From Chryseosolibacter histidinae (GTDB lineage: Bacteria > Bacteroidota > Bacteroidia > Cytophagales > Cyclobacteriaceae), in the NCBI RefSeq assembly GCF_018598225.1, contig NZ_JAHESF010000018.1, positions 1-64,000 of the forward strand: a DNA stretch of 64,000 bases. The letters are read 5' to 3'. Below are positions 9,765 to 18,365 of the stretch, piece after piece. The translations under genes and the position numbers were made by a program. The notes under the pieces were generated by a model. It did not search any database, had not been told where the DNA came from, and worked only from the letters and a program-made list of their open reading frames with translations. Within the stretch, counting starts at the first letter, position 1. Every line of letters starts with the position of its first letter.

Positions 9765-10110
9765 CGTTTCTTAAAACCGCACAAAGATCCCAGAGAAACC
9801 ATTCTCTTTTGCCCCGCACATTTTGCCTGATCATGGCCCTCAGAAACACAAAGCGTTGTTTCCACTTCATCCGGAGCATTATCGTCAGAAAGCATACGAA
9901 TTAACACACGCTTCAGCGGATCAGTTTTTCCGAATGGCTTTTAGCATGAACGCAGCCGCCCACATGCCATTGGTTTGTTCAACCTGTCAAAACCGCCAGC
10001 AGCGTACAAGATCCCGCAGGAAGGTGTAGAAGCACATCTACATACCAGATCAATCTTTTTCGGGGAAAGTGAACTCCTTCTCCGGGGGCACCATTTTTTC
10101 TTCCTAAGTA
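9765..10110. other. Intergenic region without a supported gene
   Basis: Several open frames of 60-70 codons overlap here on both strands, none with a recognisable domain, signal or ribosome-binding site. The sequence has no heptamer array. I assign no function. Confidence 0.5.
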
Positions 10111-10467
10111 ATGGAACAAAACATGATTGCCATGGAAAAGAATAAAAATCAGCGGCAAGCAGGCCCTTCGGAACGACGCACCAGCAGACCCGGGCGGCAG
10201 GAACACACCAACAAGGGCAGGCCTGATCGCAGAAGTGAACCTTCGGCACGTCAGGAAACTGAGCAGGATACAAACGCCGCAACAGGTCATGCGAAACCTA
10301 TCACAAACCAGGATGCGCAGCGGAGGGCAACCAACGCCGGCAACTCAAACGATGTTATGGGCGAGCAGGAAACGGAAGGCGACCGATGGCGAAACGATAG
10401 ATCCAGACCCTATGTGAACAGTAACGATTTTATGAACATTCAACGCAAAACACCAACGATGGAATAA
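10111..10467 (+). CDS. Small hydrophilic disordered protein
   Basis: I do not recognise the family. The 118 residues are almost free of hydrophobic stretches and very rich in Arg, Gln, Asn, Glu and Thr (for example NKNQRQAGPSERRTSRPGRQ), which predicts intrinsic disorder. The start could also be the ATG at 10132 (MEKNKNQ). The next small gene follows after 56 bp in the same direction. Such low-complexity proteins occur near stress genes in Bacteroidota, but the reading could be spurious. Confidence 0.45.
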   Translation: MEQNMIAMEKNKNQRQAGPSERRTSRPGRQEHTNKGRPDRRSEPSARQETEQDTNAATGHAKPITNQDAQRRATNAGNSNDVMGEQETEGDRWRNDRSRPYVNSNDFMNIQRKTPTME

Positions 10468-10523
10468 CAAGTATGTAGACACCGACGAGGCCAAGCAGGC
10501 CCGCCGTTAAACATGACAACATT

Positions 10524-10736
10524 ATGAAAAAGCAATCGATCTTCGTGATTGGCATTGTCGTAGTTGTGATCAGTTGCTTAGGTGAAGGTGCCCTGTCTAT
10601 CCTTGAACATGAACAGTGGTCAAACTACGTTCAGACCTGGCAGACACCATGGGCGTCCGTAAACAAGAAAAAAGTTAAAAAATCAGAGCAGGAAATACCT
10701 TTGTGTGCTGAGAAGCTCGCAAGGGTGAGAATTTAG
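10524..10736 (+). CDS. Small possible lipoprotein
   Basis: A 70-residue frame starts MKKQSIFVIGIVVVVISC, giving a basic n-region, hydrophobic core and a lipobox-like VISC with Cys18. The remaining 52 residues have no recognisable domain. The size, signal and good ATG context (AACATTATGAAAAAG) favour a real gene. I cannot name a function, and the tail may be eroded by the repeat island that follows. Confidence 0.4.
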   Translation: MKKQSIFVIGIVVVVISCLGEGALSILEHEQWSNYVQTWQTPWASVNKKKVKKSEQEIPLCAEKLARVRI

Positions 10737-10760
10737 GAAATAGAGTGAAGTTATTTTAAC

Positions 10761-10899
10761 CGCAGAGAACGCGGAGAAGGCGCCGAGGGCCGCAGAGATT
10801 TTTTGGTAACCCTGAAAGATGCTCTATTAAGAGCACGATGAGATTTGCCTGCATTTTCTTTGCGCACTTTGCGTTTTCTTTGCGGTCTTTGCGTTTTGC
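10761..10899. repeat. Nonamer-type island with inverted CGCAGAG / CTTTGCG arms
   Basis: Left arm 10761-10798 has repeated CGCAGAG/CGCGGAG units about 9-11 nt apart. Right arm has CTTTGCG at 10858, 10867, 10878 and 10887 (steps 9, 11, 9). The arms are roughly reverse complements. The core contains GCTC-tattaa-GAGC. The right arm ends 5 bp before the stop codon of the REC-PAS kinase. Confidence 0.7.
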
Positions 10900-10903
10900 A
10901 TTT

Positions 10904-12343
10904 CTACCCGTGATTAAAGATCACCACAAAGGTGGTTCCCTCATCCACTTTAGACCGCACTTCCACGGTGGCGTTATGGGCCTGGATGATGTTGAGCGTG
11001 GAAGCAAGGCCGAGGCCGATGCCGTTGCGCTTGGAGGTAAAATAAGGTTCGAACAATTTTGAAAGGTTCTCGGTAGGGATACCGCAGCCATTATCGGAAA
11101 TTTCAACCGAGTTGCTTTCTTCCGTGGAGGTTACCGCAATGCTGAGCTCTCCATGGTCATGCGAAATAGCCTCGATGGCGTTGATGATAATGTTCAGGAA
11201 CGCGATCTTCAACTTGTTCTTGTCGCCCCTGATATAACACGGGGTCTCTGGATAGTTGAGCTTAAGCTTGATCTGCTTCAGGGTGATCCTGTCGAGCGCA
11301 ATGGCGATGGTATCGTCGATCACGGTTTGCATGGCGATCTTTTCGAAGCTCATTTCCGCGGGCTTCGATGATGTCAATAGCTCGGTAATGAGGTCGTTGA
11401 TCCTTTTGCCGTTCCTGTCGATGATGTCGAGGTAGATCCTGTCTTCGTCCCTTGTAAGACCATTGAGCTGCTCCAGCGACATGTGGATGTTGCTTAGCGG
11501 ATTCCGCACTTCGTGGGCCAGTGTTCTCACAAGCCTGCCTGTGGCCGCCAGTTTTTCCGCCAGCAGTGTAGCACGTTCTGTTTTCTTCTGGTTGGTGATA
11601 TCGTGCAGGATGCCCTGTACGTAGACGTTGTTATTACTATCGCGCTCCAGCGAAAGGTTCAGGATGCAGTATCGCTTTTTGCCTTTCGTGTTATTGAATT
11701 CCAGCTCCATGTCGTTGATCTCACCCGCTTTGGCCAGTCGCTCCTGGATCTGTGCGCGTGTGGATTCATTGTCGATGAGCTGATAAAGGTTGGAATTGAG
11801 CAGCTGGTGCTTGTCGCAGCCCGCGAGCCTTGACATGGCGGTATTCACATCTCTGAAAACGAGCGCCTGATCTGTGGTAAACACCGCCTCTTTCGATTTT
11901 TCGAAGATGTTCCTGTATTTCCTTTCGTTAGACCGCAGTGCCTTGGTGGAGGCTGCCCGTTCCAGCGAGTAGCGGATGCATCTTTCGAGCTTTTCAGTGG
12001 TGAGCTCGGCTTTCACCAGGTAATCGACGGCGCCCATTTCCATGGCCTGCTTATCGATGTTCGGGTTGCCTTTGCCCGTGAGCAGAATGATGGGCTCTTC
12101 ACAGTTCATGCTCATGGCTTCCTTCAGCAGGTCGATACCTGTTTTCGCGCCAAGCCTGTAATCCACGAGATAGAGATCAAAAGCTTTGGACGCGATCTGC
12201 TGAAGCGCCGCCTTGTAATTATAGCACCACTGGATATCGAGGGTTCGGTCTTCGATCCCTTTCAGAAAACCACTGGTAAGTATGAAGTCATCCTCATCAT
12301 CATCAATGATCAGTATACGCACAGGCTTGGACGGATCGTACAT
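10904..12343 (-). CDS. REC-PAS histidine kinase
   Basis: The 479-residue soluble protein has a receiver domain (residues 9-128; D16-D18, phospho-acceptor D61 in LYLVDYRLG), a PAS domain (about 140-250), HisKA with H277 in LAHEVRNPLSNIH, and HATPase (about 370-478; DNGCGI, GIGLGLASTLN). The HEVRNP H-box and PAS input resemble NtrB-type kinases, which partner sigma-54 activators. It is the last gene of the rpoN-activator-kinase-kinase series, with only 3 bp between it and the PAS kinase. A phosphorelay through its receiver domain is likely but inferred. Confidence 0.92.
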   Translation of the reverse strand: MYDPSKPVRILIIDDDEDDFILTSGFLKGIEDRTLDIQWCYNYKAALQQIASKAFDLYLVDYRLGAKTGIDLLKEAMSMNCEEPIILLTGKGNPNIDKQAMEMGAVDYLVKAELTTEKLERCIRYSLERAASTKALRSNERKYRNIFEKSKEAVFTTDQALVFRDVNTAMSRLAGCDKHQLLNSNLYQLIDNESTRAQIQERLAKAGEINDMELEFNNTKGKKRYCILNLSLERDSNNNVYVQGILHDITNQKKTERATLLAEKLAATGRLVRTLAHEVRNPLSNIHMSLEQLNGLTRDEDRIYLDIIDRNGKRINDLITELLTSSKPAEMSFEKIAMQTVIDDTIAIALDRITLKQIKLKLNYPETPCYIRGDKNKLKIAFLNIIINAIEAISHDHGELSIAVTSTEESNSVEISDNGCGIPTENLSKLFEPYFTSKRNGIGLGLASTLNIIQAHNATVEVRSKVDEGTTFVVIFNHG

Positions 12344-12346
12344 GGG

Positions 12347-13948
12347 TTAAAATTGCTTTTCCGGAAGTATGACGGTAAAAGTAGCCCCCTTCTCGGGCTC
12401 GCTGTGAGCGAAGATTATTCCATTATGATTATCGACAATTTTTTTACAAATGGCAAGGCCGATGCCCGAACCCGGGTATTCTGTTTTGCCATGGAGCCGC
12501 TGAAAGATCAGGAAGATCTTGTCGGCATATTCTTCATCAAACCCGATACCCTGGTCGCGGATATCGATCTTATAGAAGGTGCGCTCCGCCGGAAGCTGCC
12601 ACGCCTTCTTCTCTTCCCGCGCCAGCTTTGAACAAATGATGTCCACCATAGCGGGAGCGTTGTTTTTCCTGAACTTGATGGCGTTAGACAACAGGTTATT
12701 GAACAACTGCTTCATTTCCGAAGGCACGGCTTCTACTTTAGGCAATGTTCCGGAGACCCTGATCGTGCTTCCGGTCTCCTCGATCTTCAATTCAAGATCG
12801 GCAATGGCCTGGTCGATCACCGTCTGGAGCGCGAGCAGGTTGAAATTGTGCGAGCTCCGGTTGATCCTTGAAAATTCCAGGAGATCGTCGATGAGCAGGC
12901 GCATGTTGGCAGAAGCAACCATGACCCGTTCGATGAACAGCTCTCCTTCGCGGTCAAGGGCGTTGCCGAGCTTCAGCTTCAACCGCTCGCTGAACATGGA
13001 GATCTTGCGCAGCGGTTCCTGCAGGTCGTGGGAAGCCACATAGGCAAATTCCTCCAGCTCCTTGTTCGAGCGGTTCAGTTCCCGGATGCTTCGCTCCTGC
13101 TCTTTTTCAAAATTGCGGATGGCGGTAATATCGCGGGTGATGCCCAGGATTTTTTCAACAGTGCCCTGATCGTTCATCACGACCTTGCCCTTGGTGAATA
13201 CCGTCTTGCGGACACCGTTGCGTGTCTGAACAACATATTCGTAATCGAATCCACTTTCAGCCAACATGGCCTGGCTGATGATCTCGTTCAGTCCATCGCG
13301 GTAGCCATTCACGATATGATCGAAATAAACACTCTTGCTGACAGGTGCACCTGCCTCTTCTTTCGGGTAGCCCAGCAGCAGGCAGAGACCCGGCGTCCAG
13401 GTCATCGTGTCACCGGGTACTTCCAGGGTCCAGGTGCCGAACTGGAGCAGCTCTTCTGTTTCAACAGACAGCTTCTTCAGCGAATCGGCCTCCTGTCGCG
13501 ATCTCAGCGTCTCGGTAATATCCTGTGCGATAAAAAGCAAAGACGCAGCCCTGCCATCCGCATCTCTCACAACATAACCGTTGGTCTTGAAATGACGGCA
13601 GTTGCCATCCCGGCCGCAGAGCCTGCTTTCGTAGGTGCAGGCATCAACGTCCGGATCGTCGGCGTAAAGTTTATCGAGCTCGTGCTTTACAAGGTTTACA
13701 TCATCGGGGTGCACCAGGTTGTAAATGGCGTTGGGTGTGTGGCGGATCACTTCATCCGGATAGCCGAAGTATTCGGTAAACTGGAGATTCATATAATCCA
13801 GCTTCCGGCTTTCAATATCACAGGTGTAAATAATGGCGGGAAACAGATCGGCGATCTGCCCCGTCAGTGATTTGTCATCCGCATATTTCCCGGATTCAAA
13901 AAAGGATCTTAAAAAGTCGATCTTGACACTCATATACTGCCCCCTCAT
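12347..13948 (-). CDS. Double-PAS histidine kinase
   Basis: From the first ATG the protein has 533 residues; a second ATG at 13933 (MSVKIDF) is equally possible. Two PAS/PAC domains (about 30-150 and 165-285) precede HisKA with H307 in VASHDLQEPLRKISMFSERL, and a HATPase domain completes it (DQGIGF, GSGIGLAICKKI). No transmembrane helix is seen, so it probably senses a cytoplasmic cue through PAS. It lies 10 bp behind the sigma-54 activator gene and is its best candidate kinase together with the next gene. Confidence 0.92.
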   Translation of the reverse strand: MRGQYMSVKIDFLRSFFESGKYADDKSLTGQIADLFPAIIYTCDIESRKLDYMNLQFTEYFGYPDEVIRHTPNAIYNLVHPDDVNLVKHELDKLYADDPDVDACTYESRLCGRDGNCRHFKTNGYVVRDADGRAASLLFIAQDITETLRSRQEADSLKKLSVETEELLQFGTWTLEVPGDTMTWTPGLCLLLGYPKEEAGAPVSKSVYFDHIVNGYRDGLNEIISQAMLAESGFDYEYVVQTRNGVRKTVFTKGKVVMNDQGTVEKILGITRDITAIRNFEKEQERSIRELNRSNKELEEFAYVASHDLQEPLRKISMFSERLKLKLGNALDREGELFIERVMVASANMRLLIDDLLEFSRINRSSHNFNLLALQTVIDQAIADLELKIEETGSTIRVSGTLPKVEAVPSEMKQLFNNLLSNAIKFRKNNAPAMVDIICSKLAREEKKAWQLPAERTFYKIDIRDQGIGFDEEYADKIFLIFQRLHGKTEYPGSGIGLAICKKIVDNHNGIIFAHSEPEKGATFTVILPEKQF

Positions 13949-13958
13949 AACTGTGATA

Positions 13959-15434
13959 TTACAGTTCCTGGTTATTCAGATCCTTGTATTGTTTGATCTT
14001 ATTGTACAAGGTCTTCCTGTCGATCTTCAGCAACTTGGCAGCTTTGCTTTTGTTAAAATCAACTTTCTTAAGCGTTTCAAGGATCCATTCATATTCAGCG
14101 TCGATGCTGACGCTTTTCAGGCCAGGCTCTCTTATCACAGGTGGCTGATTCACGGCTATCGCCGGATCTTTGGGTACGGCAGGCTGCTCGCCCGTATTTT
14201 CGAACTGCAGCTTGCGGTAGTTCACTAACTCGAAAGGAATGCTCTTGATATCGATCACACTGCTGTCGGCCAGCAGTGTTGCACGCTTCACAACATTCTT
14301 AAGCTCGCGCAGGTTGCCATGCCACACATATTTTCTGAACACTTCTTCCACTTCGGGAGAGAAACGTTTCACATTTTTTCCGAGCTCTTTATTGGTTTGC
14401 GTCAGGAAGTGGTTGGCGAAAACCATGATGTCGTTCACCCGTTCACGCAACGGCGGAACGTTGATGGCAAATTCATTGAACCGGTGATAGAGGTCTTCGC
14501 GGAAATGACCGGACTTGGCGGCATCCCACAGTTTCCGGTTACTGGCCACGATGATCCTCACGTCGAGGTCGATGTCTTTGGTACCGCCTACCCTTCGCAT
14601 CTTGCGCTCCTGGGTTACCCTGAGCAGCTGAACCTGCACATCGTAGGGCAGGTTGGAGATCTCGTCGAGGAAGATCGTGCCGCCATTGGCAAGCTCGAAG
14701 CTTCCCATTTTTTGTCCGATGGCACCGGTGAACGAACCTTTCTCATGACCGAACAGCTCGCTGCCGGCCAGCTCGCGCGATAAGGTTCCGCAGTCGATGG
14801 CGATAAAAGGTTTGCTGCTGCGTTTGCTGCGTTTATGGATCTCCTGGGCGATCACTTCTTTACCACTTCCGCTTTCACCATAAATGATGATGCTGTAGTT
14901 GGTGGGCGCCACCAGGTCTATCTGGTTGAGGATATTCTTGAAATCGGAGCTGTCGCCGAAAATATAGCTGCCCGATTCGGTGTGTGCTCTTTTGGCATTT
15001 AATAAATTAACGCGTTCCTGCTCTTTCAGGGCTGCGTCCTGCTCATTGGCGTCTGCCGAAGCTTTGTCTTCAGCCGACGTGTTCAACGCTTTTTTGATGG
15101 TCAACAGGATCTCATCGGGCAGCAGTGGTTTGGTGACATAGTCCATGGCACCCAGCTTCATTACTTCCACCGCGGTTTTGATGTTGCTGTAACCGGTAAT
15201 GATGATCACGGGCACGGAAGGATTTTTCTCCTTGATCTTCTTCAGGATAGAGCTCCCGCTCATGTCCTCGAGACGGAAGTCGCACAGGATCAGGTTGGGT
15301 TCTACTGAATCCAGGATCTCCAATGCGGCTCTGCCGGTAGTTGCCTCCAGCACTTCAAATCCGTGTTTTGAAAGGAATCGTTTAAGAACAAAACATAAGT
15401 CTTTATCATCGTCGATGATCAGTATTTTTTCCAT
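13959..15434 (-). CDS. Sigma-54-dependent response regulator (NtrC/AtoC type)
   Basis: The 491 residues comprise a receiver domain (1-120; phospho-acceptor D52 in LILCDFRLED), an AAA+ sigma-54 interaction domain with Walker A GESGSGKE (186-193), sigma-54 contact loop GSFTGA (233-238, a Ser variant of GAFTGA), Walker B GGTIFLDE and an R-finger region, then a Fis-type helix-turn-helix (about 450-490, KSKAAKLLKIDRKTLYNKI). It activates transcription from sigma-54 promoters when phosphorylated. It sits 37 bp behind rpoN, so the cell encodes the sigma factor and this activator together. Confidence 0.96.
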   Translation of the reverse strand: MEKILIIDDDKDLCFVLKRFLSKHGFEVLEATTGRAALEILDSVEPNLILCDFRLEDMSGSSILKKIKEKNPSVPVIIITGYSNIKTAVEVMKLGAMDYVTKPLLPDEILLTIKKALNTSAEDKASADANEQDAALKEQERVNLLNAKRAHTESGSYIFGDSSDFKNILNQIDLVAPTNYSIIIYGESGSGKEVIAQEIHKRSKRSSKPFIAIDCGTLSRELAGSELFGHEKGSFTGAIGQKMGSFELANGGTIFLDEISNLPYDVQVQLLRVTQERKMRRVGGTKDIDLDVRIIVASNRKLWDAAKSGHFREDLYHRFNEFAINVPPLRERVNDIMVFANHFLTQTNKELGKNVKRFSPEVEEVFRKYVWHGNLRELKNVVKRATLLADSSVIDIKSIPFELVNYRKLQFENTGEQPAVPKDPAIAVNQPPVIREPGLKSVSIDAEYEWILETLKKVDFNKSKAAKLLKIDRKTLYNKIKQYKDLNNQEL

Positions 15435-15471
15435 GAGCGTTGTTATGTAAAACTATTTAAGACATCAGCTA

Positions 15472-16881
15472 TCAGGCCAGAAAAGCACGCATCTGGGCCG
15501 CGGGTATATGCAACTGTTCGCGGTACTTGGTCACTGTTCTTCTCGCGATCTCAAACCCTCGTTTGGCCAGTACTTTCACCAATTGCTGATCGGAATACGG
15601 ACACTTCTTGTCCTCTGCCTGGATTACCTCTTCTATCGTCTTCTGAATAACTTTGTTGCTTACAACTTCGCCTTTATGGTTTGCAATACCTTCGGTGAAC
15701 AACGACTTCAGCAGCACGTTCCCGAAATGCGTCTGCACGTATTTATTGCAGGTGATACGCGACACCGTCGAAATATCCACACCCACCATATCGGCAACGT
15801 TTTTCAGGATCATGGGCTTCAATTTGGTAATATCCCCTTCCTGAAAAAAATCGTGCTGAAGACGCACGATCGCCTCCATCACTTTAAGCATGGTGTTCTC
15901 CCTTTGCCGTATGGCGTTCACAAACCACTCGGCAGCGTTGAGCTTGCTTTTCAAATATTGCTTGGAACGGTTGTCCGTCTGGCTTTTTTCCGTGTCGTAT
16001 ACCATTTTCTTCCATGACGAGCTGATGCACAACTTCGAAGAACGTTCGCGGGCCAGCGAAACGTGCGTGCCCTCCTCATCCTGACTCAATATAAAATCGG
16101 GCAAAATAGTTTCCGTTTGTGTTGTTGTGCTGGCGGCGGCCACCGGTTTTAATTTCAAGGTGCCGAGCAGGTGAAAGATATCCTTGAGGTCGTCTTCCTC
16201 GATCTTGAGGTCGTTGATGATCCTTTCAAAATTCCGGTGCATGAGCTCCTGGTAATAAGTATCCAGCAATCGGATGGCGAGCTTTACGTCAGGGCTCTGT
16301 TGCATTTTCCGCAGCTGCGCGATGAGGCATTCTTTGATGTTGCCTGTTCCCACGCCCACAGGCTCGAGCTGCTGGATCACGTGAATGATCTTCTGAACAG
16401 TTTCAGGTTCTACCCAGCGGCTGAACTTCATGGAATAATCATCCGCAAGATTCTCAGTGGTGAATTCGAGGAAGCCTTCATCCGTCAGGCTATCGATGAT
16501 AAAATAGCCGACCTCTGTTTCGAGTTCGGTGAGACTCTGCAGCGCAAGCTGGTTCTTCAGCTCCTGCCGGAAGTCTTCCACTTCTATGATCGGTTTTTCA
16601 AGCGGTGCCTGGGTCTGAAAGTGCTGCGCATTCTCGAGCTTGTAATCGGGAATATCGTCATAGCAATATTCATCATAGTCCTTGAAGTCCTGTGAATCCT
16701 GAGTGCCTGTCTCGAATGCGGTTTCTTCTTCAGCCTTCTCCTCAATCAGCGGATTCTCTTCCAATTCGTTTTGAATGCGCTGCTCCAGTTCCACTGTATT
16801 CAGATGTAATAGCTGCAACATTTGGAGATGCTGAGGGTGTATCTTCAACTGTTGTTTTTGTGTCAGGTTTTGGTAAAGCAT
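15472..16881 (-). CDS. rpoN: RNA polymerase sigma-54 factor
   Basis: The protein carries the three RpoN regions: a Gln/Leu-rich activator-interacting N-terminus (LTQKQQLKIHPQHLQMLQLL), an acidic linker, the core-binding region, and the C-terminal DNA-binding region with the RpoN box ARRTVTKYRE. I start at the ATG at 16881 (MLYQNLTQKQQ), because family members begin there; the frame stays open 28 codons further up. This gives 469 residues, the usual length. rpoN heads a four-gene cluster with an activator and two kinases. Upstream lies about 900 bp of non-coding DNA including a large heptamer island. Confidence 0.96.
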   Translation of the reverse strand: MLYQNLTQKQQLKIHPQHLQMLQLLHLNTVELEQRIQNELEENPLIEEKAEEETAFETGTQDSQDFKDYDEYCYDDIPDYKLENAQHFQTQAPLEKPIIEVEDFRQELKNQLALQSLTELETEVGYFIIDSLTDEGFLEFTTENLADDYSMKFSRWVEPETVQKIIHVIQQLEPVGVGTGNIKECLIAQLRKMQQSPDVKLAIRLLDTYYQELMHRNFERIINDLKIEEDDLKDIFHLLGTLKLKPVAAASTTTQTETILPDFILSQDEEGTHVSLARERSSKLCISSSWKKMVYDTEKSQTDNRSKQYLKSKLNAAEWFVNAIRQRENTMLKVMEAIVRLQHDFFQEGDITKLKPMILKNVADMVGVDISTVSRITCNKYVQTHFGNVLLKSLFTEGIANHKGEVVSNKVIQKTIEEVIQAEDKKCPYSDQQLVKVLAKRGFEIARRTVTKYREQLHIPAAQMRAFLA

Positions 16882-17798
16882 AATATAAGGGCCGGTTAAG
16901 TTCCTCCCAAACATTACAAGCTTGGCTCCATTTTCTGCCAAAACCCGGACCGTTTTAATAAACATCTGTAAATCAGTTAGTTAAATTCACTTAGTACGAC
17001 AGCGGCTGTAATCGTTTAAACAGCCGTGTAGAATGATTTCCCATTTTGTTGCTATCTAAGTTAGCTCATTTGAGGAATAAATTCCACACCAAAAATGGGT
17101 TTTTCCGGCGAATTTAGAGGTTTTTAGATGCGATGAAGTGAAGCTGAAAGGTGAAAAATAGCGATCTGAAAACAGCCATTTTCAATAAAATCTTACAGGG
17201 AAATAGAAAATACCGGAGAGGCTACTGTAAATGGTAATCGGTTTTAATAGTAATCGGTATTCGGTAATCGGGTATTCAGGTAATGGAGTCCGGTATTCAG
17301 TAGTCGGTTGGGGTCAGTTACCGATCACCGATTACTGTTTACTGATAACCGATTACCAGTTTACTGATTACTAATCACCGATTACTGTTCACTAATTACG
17401 GTTTGTTCCGTGACAACGGAGGAGTCAGGCGACGCCTCTACAGGAGATAAAACTGAAAGCAGCGCGAAGGCTACGGCGGAGGTTTCCTTCTTCCACTGCA
17501 TGAAGTATAACCAGCATATCTCAGTTCCGTTCATCGTGCCCGGGAGTATACAACCATCCACTATGCTGCGCAGCAGTGTTCTCACAAATACAGTTATTGT
17601 CATCAGTTCCATTCTGTTGCTGAGAAAAAAAACGAAATGCCCGCTGCTTATAGCAGGATTTCCGTTTCTATACGGCACCACTGTGAGCATTTTTTTACAC
17701 ACCCATCCGCATCTGCACTGTGTAATTGACCGGAAGCCGCGTTTTGCTCTGGCATGTTAATGGTGAAGACATCAGTGGATAACCAAAATTGTAATACT
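16882..17798. other. Long non-coding region upstream of rpoN
   Basis: This 917-bp stretch is between divergent genes. The part next to rpoN (16882-17220) is AT-rich and should contain its promoter, though I cannot place boxes with confidence. The middle (17234-17400) is a large heptamer island. The remainder to 17798 has overlapping open frames without domain features and is probably the leader of the DUF1328 gene. Confidence 0.55.
17234..17400. repeat. Heptamer island with the longest phased array (GTAATCG / ACCGATT)
   Basis: Left arm: GTAATCG at 17234, 17250 and 17264, GTATTCG at 17257, and variants to about 17307. Right arm: eleven consecutive units from 17320 to 17397 on an A-C-(C/T)-G/A-A/T-T-T theme, ten of them exactly 7 nt and one (17355) of 8 nt; ACCGATT recurs at 17327, 17348 and 17377. 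The right arm is the approximate reverse complement of the left, with almost no core between. Confidence 0.88.
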
Positions 17799-17966
17799 AT
17801 GCTACGATGGACATTAACATTTCTGGTAATAGCGCTGATCGCTGCTATTTTTGGTTTCACGGGGATCGCCGCAGGCGCGGCTTCAATTGCAAAAATTATC
17901 TTCTACATATTCCTGGTATTCTTTGTGATCTCGCTGATCGCAGGCGCTTTCAGACGATCGGATTGA
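17799..17966 (+). CDS. DUF1328 (YtjA family) small membrane protein
   Basis: The start at 17799 gives [19 protein letters not shown], the standard beginning of DUF1328 proteins, and 55 residues in all, their usual length; an ATG 15 codons earlier is less likely. Two hydrophobic helices (about 4-24 and 28-49, [17 protein letters not shown]) are separated by the small-residue turn [13 protein letters not shown]. The function is unknown; these proteins are typically stress-induced inner-membrane proteins. A perfect terminator follows. Confidence 0.9.
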   Translation: MLRWTLTFLVIALIAAIFGFTGIAAGAASIAKIIFYIFLVFFVISLIAGAFRRSD

Positions 17967-17990
17967 CGACCGAGGTATGCAGAACAAACA

Positions 17991-18023
17991 AAAAAAGTGC
18001 AGCTCCAATGGCTGCACTTTTTT
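17991..18023 (+). terminator. Intrinsic terminator after the DUF1328 gene
   Basis: Perfect 13-bp stem AAAAAAGTGCAGC (17991-18003) with GCTGCACTTTTTT (18011-18023), loop TCCAATG, ending in a T run. It is 24 bp after the stop codon. Confidence 0.92.
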
Positions 18024-18136
18024 TATGGTCTTAACCTATCCATACCTTTCACTGCCGTCGGACTCCCTCTTCCTCTCACGGGTCCTTCGTTTGCGCAATC
18101 ACTCAAATCATCGCTCCAGACAACGTGCCCTCAGGA

Positions 18137-18273
18137 GGCTCCTATGGAGCCGAATGCAAACTCAACTTCCATTCTATAAACAGGAAGCGCCATCCGGAGC
18201 TGAATGTATTTCGCTCTGTAGGAGCGTCCTGTTTATAGAAATGCATCAAATTACGCGCTTGGCTCTGTAGGAG
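18137..18273. repeat. Inverted-repeat element with GCTCTGTAGGAG copies
   Basis: Arms TTCTATAAACAGGA (18172-18185) and TCCTGTTTATAGAA (18227-18240) are perfectly complementary over 14 bp, 18 of 20 when extended inward. GCTCTGTAGGAG occurs at 18213-18224 and again at 18262-18273, and GGCTCC-tat-GGAGCC is at 18137-18151. No coding potential. It lies in a 352-bp gap after the DUF1328 terminator and is distinct from the heptamer arrays in pattern. Confidence 0.7.
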
Positions 18274-18307
18274 CTCCCTGAACTGGTAACAGTCTTCAAC
18301 ACGTCTC

Positions 18308-18365
18308 CTCCTGACTCCTTACTTCTTGCTCCTTACTCCTAATTCTTCTCGCTCCTGACTACTAT
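18308..18365. repeat. Heptamer array (CTCCTKA) overlapping the YihY 3' end
   Basis: Consecutive 7-nt units: CTCCTGA (18308), CTCCTTA (18315), CTTCTTG (18322), CTCCTTA (18329), CTCCTAA (18336), then a 9-nt variant, CTCCTGA (18352) and CTACTAT (18359). The YihY-type gene ends at 18319, so its last 14 or so codons are read from this array. No clear inverted partner arm is seen. Confidence 0.85.

Noticed and set aside
9704-10029. Several 60-70 codon frames after the YtxH gene
   Set aside because: They overlap a terminator or each other and show no protein features.
13028-13870. 280-codon plus-strand open frame
   Set aside because: Antisense to the double-PAS kinase, which has complete conserved domains; the frame shows no protein features.
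17234-17400. CRISPR array
   Set aside because: Units are 7 nt without spacers, arms are inverted, and no cas genes are present.
17410-17760. 116-codon frame upstream of the DUF1328 gene
   Set aside because: No domain, start context or codon pattern of a real gene; it begins at the edge of a repeat island.
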